Shown one piece after another: positions 1-7,680 of a DNA stretch of 30,490 nt. The DNA comes from Jatrophihabitans sp035642535 (GTDB taxonomy: Bacteria; Actinomycetota; Actinomycetes; Mycobacteriales; Jatrophihabitantaceae). How positions within the stretch are numbered: the stretch's first letter is position 1; each line of letters begins with the position of its first letter. Where the stretch lies: contig DASQSE010000008.1 in NCBI GenBank assembly GCA_035642535.1, positions 1 to 30,490 of the forward strand, given 5' to 3'. The translations under genes and the position numbers were made by a program. Below the pieces are notes generated by a model, which made no database searches, was not told the DNA's origin, and saw only the letters and a program-made list of their open reading frames with translations.

Positions 1-1439
1 CAGAGGATTGGTTCAGGTTGATACTGCGCCGCCGCGGGGTCGGATGCCAGCGCCGCGTCGACAGCCCGCAGCACGGCGCCGACCTGCGCACGAGCCGCGC
101 CGGTGAACGACAGCGGGTCGGCAAGCAGCGCATTCAGCTCGTCCGCCGACAGCCCGAGTCGGGAGTCGGCGGCCAGCCGGTCGAACAGGTCGTTGCGATC
201 GGTCCCCTTCTCCCGCATCTCGAGTGCGACCGCGACGGCGTTCTCTCTGATCGCCTCGTGCGCCGCCTCGCGTCCTACGCCGTTGCGCAGCGCGGCGATG
301 AGCACCTTCGTCGTCGCGAGGAACGGTAGATAGCGATCCAGCTCGCGCTCGATCACGGCCGGATAGGCGCCGAATTCGTCGAGCACCGTCGCCGTCGTTT
401 CGAGCAGCCCGTCCACCGCGAAGAACGCGCCCGGCAGCGCTACGCGCCGCACCACGGAGCACGACACATCGCCCTCGTTCCACTGGCTGCCCGCGAGCTC
501 ACCGGCCATGCTCGCGTAGCCGCGCAGCACGACTGCGAGGCCGTTGATCCGCTCCGCGGACCGGGTGTTCATCTTGTGCGGCATGGCCGACGAGCCGACC
601 TGGCCGGGCCGGAAGCCTTCGGTGACGAGTTCGTTGCCGGCCATCAGCCGCAGCGTCGTCGCGAACGAGGCCGGCGCGGCCGCGACCTGGACGAGCGCAG
701 TGAGCACGTCCCAATCGAGCGATCGCGGATATACCTGGCCGACGCTGGTCAGCACCCGCTCGAAGCCGAGATGACCCGCCACCTGCTTTTCGAGCGTCGC
801 GAGCTTCGCGGCGTCGCCGCCGAGTAGGTCGAGCATGTCCTGGGACGTGCCGACCGGGCCCTTGATTCCGCGCAGCGGATAGCGCGCGGCCAGCTCATCA
901 AGCCGGGCGAGCGCGGTGAGCAGCTCCTCCGCGGCGCTGGCGAAGCGCTTGCCGAGCGTGGTGGCCTGCGCGGCGACGTTGTGCGTGCGACCCGCCATCA
1001 CCAGCTCGTCGTATTCGGCAGCACGCCGCGCCAGCCGGGCCAGCACGCCGAGCGCCTTCGTCCGGACGAGCGCGATGGACGAACGCACCTGCAACTGCTC
1101 GACGTTCTCGGTGAGGTCGCGGCTCGTCATGCCCTGGTGGATCTGCTCGTATCCGGCGAGCGCGGCGAACTCTTCGATGCGCGCCTTCACGTCGTGCCGC
1201 GTGACCCGCTCACGTGCAGCGATCGACTCGAGATCGACCGCGTCCGTGCCCTGCTCGACGACGCGCTGATAGGACTCGATCGCACCGTCCGGAACTGCGA
1301 CGCCGAGCTCGACCTGCGCACGCAGCACGGCGAGCCATAGTTGCCGCTCCAGGATGATCTTGTGCGCCGGCGACCAGATCGCCGTCATCGCGCTCGACGC
1401 ATAGCGGGCGGCGAGGACGTCCGGGATCGCGGGCTTCAC
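1..1439 (-). CDS. purB: Adenylosuccinate lyase PurB (3' end at window edge)
   Basis: Adenylosuccinate lyase of the fumarase/aspartase superfamily, cytosolic. It cleaves SAICAR to AICAR and adenylosuccinate to AMP, each with release of fumarate. My translation from GTG at 1439 opens VKPAIPDVLAARYASSAM and contains the family signature SSAMPHKMN (GSxxMPxKxN type) in the middle of the protein, plus the TSRDLTENVEQ active-site helix near residue 100. The frame gives about 479 residues ending in PEPIL, followed by TG at the window edge, so the stop codon is probably TGA with one base missing; the gene is then essentially complete and of normal length. The start lies 17 nt after the stop of the membrane-anchored unknown, implying one transcript with purD. 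GTG 1439 is chosen because no in-frame ATG lies nearby; a nearby upstream ATG is out of frame. Confidence 0.95.
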   Translation of the reverse strand, partial: MKPAIPDVLAARYASSAMTAIWSPAHKIILERQLWLAVLRAQVELGVAVPDGAIESYQRVVEQGTDAVDLESIAARERVTRHDVKARIEEFAALAGYEQIHQGMTSRDLTENVEQLQVRSSIALVRTKALGVLARLARRAAEYDELVMAGRTHNVAAQATTLGKRFASAAEELLTALARLDELAARYPLRGIKGPVGTSQDMLDLLGGDAAKLATLEKQVAGHLGFERVLTSVGQVYPRSLDWDVLTALVQVAAAPASFATTLRLMAGNELVTEGFRPGQVGSSAMPHKMNTRSAERINGLAVVLRGYASMAGELAGSQWNEGDVSCSVVRRVALPGAFFAVDGLLETTATVLDEFGAYPAVIERELDRYLPFLATTKVLIAALRNGVGREAAHEAIRENAVAVALEMREKGTDRNDLFDRLAADSRLGLSADELNALLADPLSFTGAARAQVGAVLRAVDAALASDPAAAQYQPEPIL

Positions 1440-1456
1440 AAGCCCATTGTGGCCTA

Positions 1457-2089
1457 CTACTTGGCGAGCAACCGGGTGTCGGAGGCCAGCCGGGCGAGTG
1501 GGGCGACGTCCTGGTGCTTGCTTCTTGGTGAGACGACCTGCACGACGACGTCGTACTGCGCGAGCGGCGCCTCGTAGCTGGTGATGCGGTGGCCACCCGA
1601 GAATGCCCGGCCCGTCCGAGCACCCACGTCGCGGCTGACGTCGGTCCGCAGCGCGCCGCGCAGCGCCAGCGCGATGCGTTTGTCGCCCTGGCGGGCGGTC
1701 ACGTTCAGCGCGCTCAGCGCGCCGCCGTTGTTCCTGCCATGCACGCGGACCGTCCGCGCTGCGATGATCCGCGCGCCCGGGAACGCGTCCTGCAGGGCAT
1801 CGCGCGCGGCATCGGAAATCCGCGTGGTTGTCGTGCCCGCGTGCAACGTCACGAAGTCCGTCGCGACGGCCCGTTCCGGCGTTGCCGTCGTCCGACTCAC
1901 CGACGCCGAACCGGACGGGCTGGTCGATGGATTGCCGGACTGACCGTGCTGGGAGATCGCGGTGCCGATCAGGGCCGCGGCACCGAGCAGCAGTGCGGCG
2001 AGGCCCAGGTCGAGACGCAGCCGCCGCGCACCGGGCGGCTTGCCGTGCTGGTGCGGCTGCGGCAGCTCCTCGTCCTCGCCCGGTTCCAC
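1457..2089 (-). CDS. Membrane-anchored protein of unknown function between purD and purB
   Basis: Not recognised as a known family. From GTG 2089 the product is about 210 residues: a charged cytoplasmic N-terminus (about 25 residues, rich in E/D, H and P), one transmembrane helix (roughly LDLGLAALLLGAAALIGTAIS), a Ser/Thr/Pro-rich linker, then an extracytoplasmic domain of about 140 residues with no cysteines. The domain holds an FPGARIIAARTVRVHGRNNG stretch and a near C-terminal YDVVVQVVSPR strand, suggesting a small alpha/beta fold. An in-frame ATG at 2236 lies deep inside purD and is rejected; the GTG sits 25 nt after the purD stop and is preceded by a TACCCT hexamer at leaderless spacing. 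The tight purD-X-purB arrangement suggests co-transcription, but nothing shows a purine role. Confidence 0.7.
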   Translation of the reverse strand: MEPGEDEELPQPHQHGKPPGARRLRLDLGLAALLLGAAALIGTAISQHGQSGNPSTSPSGSASVSRTTATPERAVATDFVTLHAGTTTTRISDAARDALQDAFPGARIIAARTVRVHGRNNGGALSALNVTARQGDKRIALALRGALRTDVSRDVGARTGRAFSGGHRITSYEAPLAQYDVVVQVVSPRSKHQDVAPLARLASDTRLLAK

Positions 2090-2096
2090 GCGACCC

Positions 2097-2102
2097 AGGG
2101 TA
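2097..2102 (-). promoter_or_regulatory. Candidate leaderless -10 (TACCCT) before the purD-purB intervening gene
   Basis: On the minus strand TACCCT lies 7 nt before GTG 2089, matching the actinobacterial TANNNT -10 pattern and a transcript starting at the start codon. No Shine-Dalgarno sequence is visible. No clear -35 is seen. Confidence 0.4.
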
Positions 2103-2114
2103 AGCGCGCGCGGC

Positions 2115-3356
2115 TCAGACCGAGATTTCCTCGCGCACCGCGCGGAGCGCGATGTCGGTGCGGTGTTGCCCGCCTGGCAGCTCGACCTTTTCCAGCAGCT
2201 CGTACGCGCGGGTGCGGGCGGCGGCCAGCGTGTCACCGACCGCGGTCGCGGACAGCACCCGCCCGCCCGCAGAGACCACCGCGCCGTCCTCGCGCCTGCG
2301 CGTGCCGGCGTGGATGATGCCGGGCTGCTCGGCGCCGGTAAGGATGTCGCCGGTGCGCGGCGTGCCCGGATAGCCCGCGGCCGCGAGGACGACCGTCACT
2401 GCGAAGCCGGGCCGCCAGCGCAGCGGCGGCTGCGCCGCGAGATCCCCCGTCGCCGCCGCGTGCAGCAGCCCGCCGAGCGGTGATTCCAACAGCGCGAGCA
2501 CCGCCTGCGTCTCGGGGTCACCGAAGCGCGCATTGAACTCGACCACCCGCGGCCCGGCCGCCGTGATGGCCAGCCCGATATAGAGCAGCCCGGCGAACGG
2601 CGTCCCGCGTCGTGCCATCTCGTCGACGGTCGGCTGCGCGACGCGCTTGACGACCTCGTCGGTCAGGCTGTCGGGCAGCCACGGCAGTGGTGCGTAGGCG
2701 CCCATCCCGCCGGTGTTCGGCCCGGTGTCGTGGTCGCCGATGCGCTTGAAGTCCTGCGCGGGGACGAGCGGGAGCACCGTCTCACCGTCGGTCACGCAGA
2801 ACAGTGAAACCTCTGGGCCGTCGAGGTACTCCTCGATGACGACGCGCCGGCATTGCGCGGCGTGCGCGAGCGCCGCGCCGCGATCATTGGTGACGACGAC
2901 GCCTTTGCCGGCGGCCAGCCCGTCGTCCTTCACCACGTACGGCGCGCCGAACGCGTCGAGCGCGGCGGCCGCCTCCTCGGGGTTCACGCAGACGCGTGCT
3001 CGCGCAGTCGGCACCGCCGCCGCGGCCATCACGTCCTTGGCGAACGCCTTGCTGCCCTCGAGCCGCGCCGCCGCCCCGGACGGGCCGAAGCATGCGATGC
3101 CCTCTGCGCGCACCGCGTCCGCGACGCCGGCAACCAATGGCGCCTCGGGCCCGACGACGACCAGGTCGGCGGCCAGGTCGCTCGACAGCGCGGCCACCGC
3201 CTGCGGGTCGGCGGCGTCGACGCCGCGCTGCTCGGCGACCGCGATAGTGCCCGCGTTGCCGGGCGCGCACACGAGGAACGTCACAGCAGGGTCCGCCGCC
3301 AGCGCCAGGCAGAGTGCGTGCTCGCGCGCACCGGATCCGATGACGAGGACGCGCAC
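2115..3356 (-). CDS. purD: Phosphoribosylamine-glycine ligase PurD (GAR synthetase)
   Basis: ATP-grasp enzyme joining 5-phosphoribosylamine and glycine to give GAR, the second step of de novo purine synthesis; cytosolic. The 413-residue protein has the N-terminal nucleotide-binding start MRVLVIGSGAREHAL, the GPEAPLVAG motif near residue 70, the ATP-grasp lysine loop KDDGLAAGKGV, the PurD signature DHDTGPNTGGMGAYAP and the metal-binding EFNARFGDPETQ near residue 270. Length matches the family (about 420). The start is GTG 3356; a TAGGGT hexamer lies 6 nt upstream and there is no Shine-Dalgarno, so leaderless translation is likely. Two 48-bp palindromes lie directly upstream, between this gene and the lipoprotein gene. 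The unknown and purB follow downstream, forming a purD-X-purB transcription unit. Confidence 0.97.
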   Translation of the reverse strand: MRVLVIGSGAREHALCLALAADPAVTFLVCAPGNAGTIAVAEQRGVDAADPQAVAALSSDLAADLVVVGPEAPLVAGVADAVRAEGIACFGPSGAAARLEGSKAFAKDVMAAAAVPTARARVCVNPEEAAAALDAFGAPYVVKDDGLAAGKGVVVTNDRGAALAHAAQCRRVVIEEYLDGPEVSLFCVTDGETVLPLVPAQDFKRIGDHDTGPNTGGMGAYAPLPWLPDSLTDEVVKRVAQPTVDEMARRGTPFAGLLYIGLAITAAGPRVVEFNARFGDPETQAVLALLESPLGGLLHAAATGDLAAQPPLRWRPGFAVTVVLAAAGYPGTPRTGDILTGAEQPGIIHAGTRRREDGAVVSAGGRVLSATAVGDTLAAARTRAYELLEKVELPGGQHRTDIALRAVREEISV

Positions 3357-3362
3357 GCCCCG

Positions 3363-3368
3363 ACCCTA
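3363..3368 (-). promoter_or_regulatory. Candidate leaderless -10 (TAGGGT) of purD
   Basis: TAGGGT on the minus strand is 6 nt before GTG 3356, and no Shine-Dalgarno is present. The expected -35 position falls inside the right-hand neighbour, the palindrome that begins at 3378, so the repeat abuts or forms part of this promoter. Confidence 0.45.
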
Positions 3369-3377
3369 TCCACCGCG

Positions 3378-3425
3378 AGTTGTCCGCCCTTCGGCACGTA
3401 CTCACGTGTCGTAGGGCGGACAACT
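3378..3425 (+). repeat. 48-bp palindromic element, copy A
   Basis: Perfect 13-bp arms AGTTGTCCGCCCT (3378-3390) and AGGGCGGACAACT (3413-3425) flank a 22-nt spacer. The spacer carries ACG at its positions 6-8 and 14-16, as in the other three copies, and in this copy can pair further (GCACGT with ACGTGT). It lies between the end of the lipoprotein gene and the start of purD, both on the minus strand. Confidence 0.9.
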
Positions 3426-3440
3426 TGCAAGGGGTTCGCG

Positions 3441-3488
3441 AGTTGTCCGCCCTTCAGTACGCGCTGACGCAACGTAGGGCGGACAACT
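3441..3488 (+). repeat. 48-bp palindromic element, copy B
   Basis: The arms are identical to copy A (3441-3453 and 3476-3488) with a 22-nt spacer of different sequence that keeps ACG-N5-ACG at the same positions. It is 15 bp from copy A in the same orientation and ends 10 bp from the stop of the lipoprotein gene, so it could act as that gene's terminator. Confidence 0.9.
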
Positions 3489-3498
3489 GGAGGGGTGA

Positions 3499-4875
3499 TC
3501 AGGAGGTGTAGACGACGGTCAGGCCGGTGAGGGTTGGGACGAGCACCTTGTGGCCGTACAGCGCGGGCGTGGCGAAGCGGCTGGTCGCACCCACGTCGAT
3601 GTGCCGCACGACGTTGCCGTTGCGCGGGCCGAGCGCGTAGAGCACGCCGGCGTCGGGGTTGAGCGCCCACACCCGGCCGCCACCGACGACCGGCGAACCG
3701 GTGATCGACGAAGCCGCGTGCCAAACCCGATGCAGGTGCCCGTGGCGGCCGATACGCACCGCGCGCACGCCGTCGGTGCACGGGACGTACACCCGCGATT
3801 TGACCACCGCGGTGCCGCCGAACGACGTGCACAGGTCGGCGTTGGTCACCGCGCCGCCGACGCCGCCGAGGTGGCTACGGCGAAGCACGTAAGCCCGGCC
3901 GCGCTTCCCGTCGGCGAAGACCCACTTGCCCACGAGTGCCGGCCCCTGCGAGCCGAGGTCGAGATCGGCCGCGTTGTCGCTCGGCCAGGAACGCGGCGCG
4001 AAGAACTGGTGCAGGTGCGCACGCTTGCCGATCGCGAGGACCGAGTCGCTCTTGTCGTAGGGCGGGCTGGTGGCCGCGCCGTTGCCGACCGCGACGAACA
4101 GGTACTTGCCGCCCCACGCCGGCCCGGGCGGCGTCCAGATCCCCGCCTCGCGCTGCGTCGGGACCGTGTACTTGATCGCGTGATGGGCGCCGTGGATCCG
4201 CACTCCCACGACGCGCCCCTTGTAGCCGGCGCAGTCTCCGGCAAGCCCGCCGAACGGCACCCAGATCCGGCCGCCGGCGTAGGTGAGCGCGCCGCGTTCC
4301 TGCATGGCCCTGGTCTCGACCCCCGGCTGGTCGAGCGTGTGGCGCCACACCACGTGGCCGGTCGAGAGCCGCAGTGCGAACAGCCGGTGCCGCGGCGGTC
4401 CGCCGAATTCGGCCGCGACGTAGATCAGCCCCCTGCGGTAGACCGGCGTGCCGGTGATGCCGAGCGGGAAAATGTTGCCGCACGGCAGCTGGGATTGCGG
4501 AGCGGGCGTGCCGAGGTGCCTGCGCCACACGACGTGCCCGTGGTCGATCGCGTAGACGGTGTCGTGCTCGGTCGCCACGACGACGCGTCCGCCGATCACG
4601 AGCGGCGAAGCGTAGACGTTGCCGTCCAACGAGTAGCGCTTGCCGATCCGCAGTGGCCCGTGCGCAGCGGTCATGCTCGGTGCGTGACCGGTGCGCCGGC
4701 GGTTGCCGTGGTAGGCCGTCCAGTTCGCGGGCCTCGCCGCTCGCTGCACGGGCGCGGCGCTGGGCCGATCTTGCGTGGTCGCCTGATGCGGCGTCGGACT
4801 GGCTGCTGCGTCACCGCCTCCGGTGCAGGCGATCAGGACGAGGAGCGGGACAGATAGGGCGAATCGGATTCGCAT
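3499..4875 (-). CDS. PQQ-like beta-propeller lipoprotein, basic paralogue
   Basis: Predicted surface lipoprotein of about 458 residues. The start chosen is ATG 4875, giving MRIRFALSVPLLVLIAC with a lipobox cysteine at residue 17; an upstream ATG at 4911 would place 12 extra residues ahead of the signal peptide. The mature part shows repeated propeller blades of the PQQ-like/BamB type: VYASPLVIGGRVVVATEHD, GITGTPVYRRGLIYVAAEF, TGSPVVGGGRVWALNPDAG and SRFATPALYGHKVLVPTL. Four further cysteines (LPCGNIF, GDCAGYKG, DLCTSFGG, VPCTDG) match the upstream paralogue and could form disulfides. By hand count it has about 50 K/R against about 22 D/E and many histidines. No catalytic quinoprotein motif or PQQ-synthesis gene is visible, so an enzymatic role is unsupported; a structural, ligand-binding or assembly role is equally possible. 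Confidence 0.85.
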   Translation of the reverse strand: MRIRFALSVPLLVLIACTGGGDAAASPTPHQATTQDRPSAAPVQRAARPANWTAYHGNRRRTGHAPSMTAAHGPLRIGKRYSLDGNVYASPLVIGGRVVVATEHDTVYAIDHGHVVWRRHLGTPAPQSQLPCGNIFPLGITGTPVYRRGLIYVAAEFGGPPRHRLFALRLSTGHVVWRHTLDQPGVETRAMQERGALTYAGGRIWVPFGGLAGDCAGYKGRVVGVRIHGAHHAIKYTVPTQREAGIWTPPGPAWGGKYLFVAVGNGAATSPPYDKSDSVLAIGKRAHLHQFFAPRSWPSDNAADLDLGSQGPALVGKWVFADGKRGRAYVLRRSHLGGVGGAVTNADLCTSFGGTAVVKSRVYVPCTDGVRAVRIGRHGHLHRVWHAASSITGSPVVGGGRVWALNPDAGVLYALGPRNGNVVRHIDVGATSRFATPALYGHKVLVPTLTGLTVVYTS

Positions 4876-4882
4876 GTCGATG

Positions 4883-4888
4883 AGTCTG
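4883..4888 (-). promoter_or_regulatory. Weak candidate -10 (CAGACT) before the basic lipoprotein
   Basis: CAGACT on the minus strand lies 7 nt before ATG 4875. It departs from TANNNT at the first base but matches the NAGACT hexamers seen at the same distance from other starts here. Confidence 0.25.
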
Positions 4889-4906
4889 CGGTGTAGTCCG
4901 CCGTCG

Positions 4907-4932
4907 CGCACCTTGGAAGGTCACGAGGTGCG
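4907..4932. other. Small inverted repeat between the two lipoprotein genes
   Basis: CGCACCT (4907-4913) and AGGTGCG (4926-4932) form a perfect 7-bp inverted repeat that overlaps the stop codon of the upstream lipoprotein gene. It could attenuate read-through to the second gene. There is no T-tract, so it is not a classical terminator. Confidence 0.3.
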
Positions 4933-6303
4933 TACCACGGTCAGCCCGTCCAGCGTCGGGACGAACAGCTGGCTGCCGTAGATCGCCGGCGTCGCGAAGC
5001 GGCTGGTCTCGCCGACGCTCACGCTGTCGATGACCGCGCCGTTCGTCGGGTCGAGCGTGTACAGCGTCCCGGAATCCGGGTTCAGCGCCCACACCCGGCC
5101 ACCACCGACAACCGGCGAGCCCCATACGTCCGGCGAGGCGTGCCACAGGACCTGGACATGCCCGGTTTCATCGACCCGGACGGCGCGGATCCCGTCGGTG
5201 CACGGCACGTACATGCGATCGCCGAGCTGCGCGGCGCCGCCGAACGACGTGCAGAGATCGACGCTGCTCACCGCGCCGCCGATGCCGCCCAGATGGTCGC
5301 GGTCCAGCACGTATGCCGTGCCGCGCTTGCCGACCGCGACAACCCATCTCCCGACGAGCGCCGGCGACTGCGTCCCGAGGTCGAGGTCTCCGGCGTTGTC
5401 TTCGGGCCAGGTCGTCGGGGCGAAGAACTGGTGCACCGTGGCGTCGGTCGTGATCGCGAGCACCGAATCGCTCTTGTCGTAAGGGTCACCGGACGTTGCC
5501 GCACCGTTGCCCACCTGGACGTATAGGTAGCGGTCGTCCCAGACCGGTCCCGGCGGCGCCCAGATCCCGGCCTCGCGGGCCGTCGGCACCGTGTACGCGA
5601 CGTCCGGCCCGGACCCGTGCAATCGGACGCCCACGAGCCGGCCCTTGTAGTCGCCGCAGTCGCCGTAGAGGCCGCCGAACGGAACCCACACCCGGCCGTC
5701 GGCGACCGTGAGCGCGCCGCGTTCCTGCATCGCGGCCGGATCGACGCCGGGCAGGTCAAGGCCGCGGCGCCACAGGACGTGCCCGTCGGACATCCGCAGC
5801 GCGATGAGTTCGTGTCGCGGTGGGCTGCCTTCGAACTCGGCAGCAACATAGATCGTGCCGTCATCGAACACCGGCGTGCCCGTGATGCCGAGCGGGAAGA
5901 TGTTGCCGCACGGCAGCTGATCCTGCGGCGCCGGGGTGCCGAGCTGCGCGCGCCACGCGATGTGCCCGTCGTCGATCGCGTACACGCTGTCGTTCTCGGT
6001 CGCCACGATAATCCGGCCGGCGACGACGAGCGGCGACGCATACACATCGCCGTCGAGGTCGAACCGGGCAACGACCTGCGGCGCCCCCGAGACAGGCGGC
6101 ATGGTCTTCGCATAGCCGGTGCGGAGCGCGTCGCCGTGATAGGTCGGCCAGTCGCCGAACGGCCCGGCGGACCCAGGACGGTCGGAGGTCGGTGCCTGGC
6201 TCGTCGGCCGCGGAGCAGCTGTGGACGTCGGGCCGTCGCCGCTCCCGCTGGTGCACGCCAGCAGAGCCGCTACCGGGACGAGGACGGCGAAGCGCAGGCG
6301 CAT
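4921..6303 (-). CDS. PQQ-like beta-propeller lipoprotein, acidic paralogue
   Basis: Predicted lipoprotein of 460 residues starting at ATG 6303 with signal peptide MRLRFAVLVPVAALLAC, lipobox cysteine 17, then a Ser/Thr/Pro-rich linker. It carries the same blade motifs as the following gene: VYASPLVVAGRIIVATEND, GITGTPVFDDGTIYVAAEF, WGSPVVGGGRVWALNPDSG and SRFATPAIYG. The same four non-lipobox cysteines are present (PCGNIF, GDCGDYKG, DLCTSFGG, VPCTDG). By hand count it has about 49 D/E against about 29 K/R, the reverse of its neighbour. It starts 31 nt after the purA stop and ends 45 nt before its paralogue, so purA and both paralogues may share a transcript. The PQQ-like fold is clear; the ligand or partner is unknown. 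Confidence 0.86.
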   Translation of the reverse strand: MRLRFAVLVPVAALLACTSGSGDGPTSTAAPRPTSQAPTSDRPGSAGPFGDWPTYHGDALRTGYAKTMPPVSGAPQVVARFDLDGDVYASPLVVAGRIIVATENDSVYAIDDGHIAWRAQLGTPAPQDQLPCGNIFPLGITGTPVFDDGTIYVAAEFEGSPPRHELIALRMSDGHVLWRRGLDLPGVDPAAMQERGALTVADGRVWVPFGGLYGDCGDYKGRLVGVRLHGSGPDVAYTVPTAREAGIWAPPGPVWDDRYLYVQVGNGAATSGDPYDKSDSVLAITTDATVHQFFAPTTWPEDNAGDLDLGTQSPALVGRWVVAVGKRGTAYVLDRDHLGGIGGAVSSVDLCTSFGGAAQLGDRMYVPCTDGIRAVRVDETGHVQVLWHASPDVWGSPVVGGGRVWALNPDSGTLYTLDPTNGAVIDSVSVGETSRFATPAIYGSQLFVPTLDGLTVVRTS

Positions 6304-6309
6304 AGCGCC

Positions 6310-6315
6310 AGTCTG
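6310..6315 (-). promoter_or_regulatory. Weak candidate -10 (CAGACT) before the acidic lipoprotein
   Basis: CAGACT on the minus strand is 6 nt before ATG 6303, in the 31-bp gap after purA. The first base deviates from TANNNT. The gene has no convincing Shine-Dalgarno sequence. Confidence 0.25.
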
Positions 6316-6334
6316 CCGCGCGACCCCGCGCTGG

Positions 6335-7621
6335 TCAGTCGACCAGATCGCGCACTGCGACGGTCTCGTCGCGCCCCGGGCCGACGCCGATCGCCGAAAT
6401 CGGTGCTCTGATCATCTTCTCGAGCGCGTCGACGTAGTCGCGGGCGTTGCGCGGCAGGTCATCGAGCGTGCGGGCGTCCGAGATGTCCTCGTGCCAACCC
6501 GGAAAGGTCTCGTACACCGGCACCGCGCGGGAGAAGTCGGCCTGATTCATCGGCAGCTCGTCGTACCGCTTGCCGTCGATCTCGTACGCGACGCACACCG
6601 GCACCTCGTCGATGCCCGTGAGCACGTCCAGCTTGGTGAGGACGAAGTCGGTGACCCCGTTGATGCGCGTCGCGTAGCGGCCGATCACTGCGTCGAACCA
6701 ACCGCAGCGGCGCGGCCGGCCGGTGGTGGTGCCGAATTCGGCGCCCTTGTTCCGCAGCAGCTCGCCCTTGTCGTCCTCCAGCTCGGTCGGGAACGGCCCC
6801 TGGCCGACCCGCGTGGTGTACGCCTTGATCACCGCGATCACCCGGCTGATTCGAGTGGGCGGGATGCCGCTGCCGGTGCAGGCGCCGCCGGCCGTCGCGT
6901 TGGACGAGGTGACGAACGGGTAGGTGCCGTGGTCGACGTCGAGCAGCGTCGCCTGCCCGGCCTCGAGCACGACCGTCTCGCCGCGATCGAGGAGTTGCTC
7001 GAGCAGCAACGGTGTGTCGGCGACCATCGGCCGCAGCCGCTCGGCGTACCCCGCCAGCTCCTCGACCACCGCCTCCACGTCGAAGGCCTTGCGGTTGTAG
7101 ATCTTGACCAGGATCTGGTTCTTCAGATCGAGCGCGCCGCTGACCTTCGCGCGCAGCACGTCCGCGTCGAAGAGGTCCTGCACGCGGATGCCGATCCGGC
7201 TCATCTTGTCGGCGTAGGTCGGCCCGATGCCACGGCCGGTCGTCCCGATCTTCGAGTTGCCGAGGAACCGCTCGGTGACCTTGTCGAGCGTGCGGTTGTA
7301 CGGCGTGATGACGTGCGCCGCGCTCGACACGACGAGCTCGGACGTGTCCACGCCGCGCGCGTCGAGTGCGTCCAATTCTTCGAAGAGCACGCCGAGATCG
7401 ATGACGACGCCGTTGCCGATGACGGGCGTGCAGCCCGGCGTCAGAATGCCGGACGGCAGCAGATGCAGTGCGTACTTCTCGTCGCCGATGACGATGGTGT
7501 GGCCGGCGTTGTTGCCGCCGTTGAACTTGACGACCGCGTCGACCCGGCTGCCGAGCAGGTCGGTCGCCTTGCCTTTGCCTTCGTCGCCCCACTGCGCACC
7601 GACGAGCACGATCGCGGGCAT
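6335..7621 (-). CDS. purA: Adenylosuccinate synthetase PurA
   Basis: Cytosolic GTP-dependent enzyme that condenses IMP and aspartate to adenylosuccinate, the committed step to AMP; PurB at the other end of this gene block catalyses the next step. The 428-residue protein shows the phosphate-binding loop GDEGKGK at residues 12-18, the NGGNNAGHT IMP/catalytic segment near residue 40, the GTTGRGIGPTYADK motif near residue 130, the QATLLDVDHGTYPFVTSSN motif and the C-terminal GTP-binding TKLDVL. The length is typical. ATG 7621 is preceded by an AAGGTGG Shine-Dalgarno sequence about 7 nt upstream, so unlike purD it has a normal leader. It is divergent from the trpB2 gene, 59 bp away. Confidence 0.98.
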   Translation of the reverse strand: MPAIVLVGAQWGDEGKGKATDLLGSRVDAVVKFNGGNNAGHTIVIGDEKYALHLLPSGILTPGCTPVIGNGVVIDLGVLFEELDALDARGVDTSELVVSSAAHVITPYNRTLDKVTERFLGNSKIGTTGRGIGPTYADKMSRIGIRVQDLFDADVLRAKVSGALDLKNQILVKIYNRKAFDVEAVVEELAGYAERLRPMVADTPLLLEQLLDRGETVVLEAGQATLLDVDHGTYPFVTSSNATAGGACTGSGIPPTRISRVIAVIKAYTTRVGQGPFPTELEDDKGELLRNKGAEFGTTTGRPRRCGWFDAVIGRYATRINGVTDFVLTKLDVLTGIDEVPVCVAYEIDGKRYDELPMNQADFSRAVPVYETFPGWHEDISDARTLDDLPRNARDYVDALEKMIRAPISAIGVGPGRDETVAVRDLVD

Positions 7622-7667
7622 CGTTCACCACCTTTCCCGGGCGTCGGAAAGGCTACCCGTGGCGGTC

Positions 7668-7673
7668 TATGGT
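7668..7673 (+). promoter_or_regulatory. Candidate leaderless -10 (TATGGT) of trpB2
   Basis: TATGGT ends 7 nt before ATG 7681, consistent with transcription starting at the initiation codon. It contains the alternative ATG at 7669, which argues against that codon being the start. Confidence 0.45.
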
Positions 7674-7680
7674 GTGGCGC

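Noticed and set aside
2090..2236. Upstream ATG at 2236 for the purD-purB intervening gene
   Set aside because: It would overlap about 120 bp of purD; the added residues have no supporting pattern, and GTG 2089 has a leaderless promoter motif.
3378..3488. Copies A and B considered as a two-repeat CRISPR
   Set aside because: The units are palindromic with variable internal sequence, separated by 15 bp, and the same unit occurs singly elsewhere.
3550..4857. Long plus-strand open frame antisense to the basic lipoprotein
   Set aside because: The minus-strand product has signal peptide, lipobox and blade motifs shared with its paralogue; the plus frame has none.
3499..6303. PQQ-dependent dehydrogenases
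   Set aside because: The fold is PQQ-like but I see no quinoprotein catalytic motif or PQQ-synthesis genes, and the proteins look like BamB-type propeller lipoproteins.
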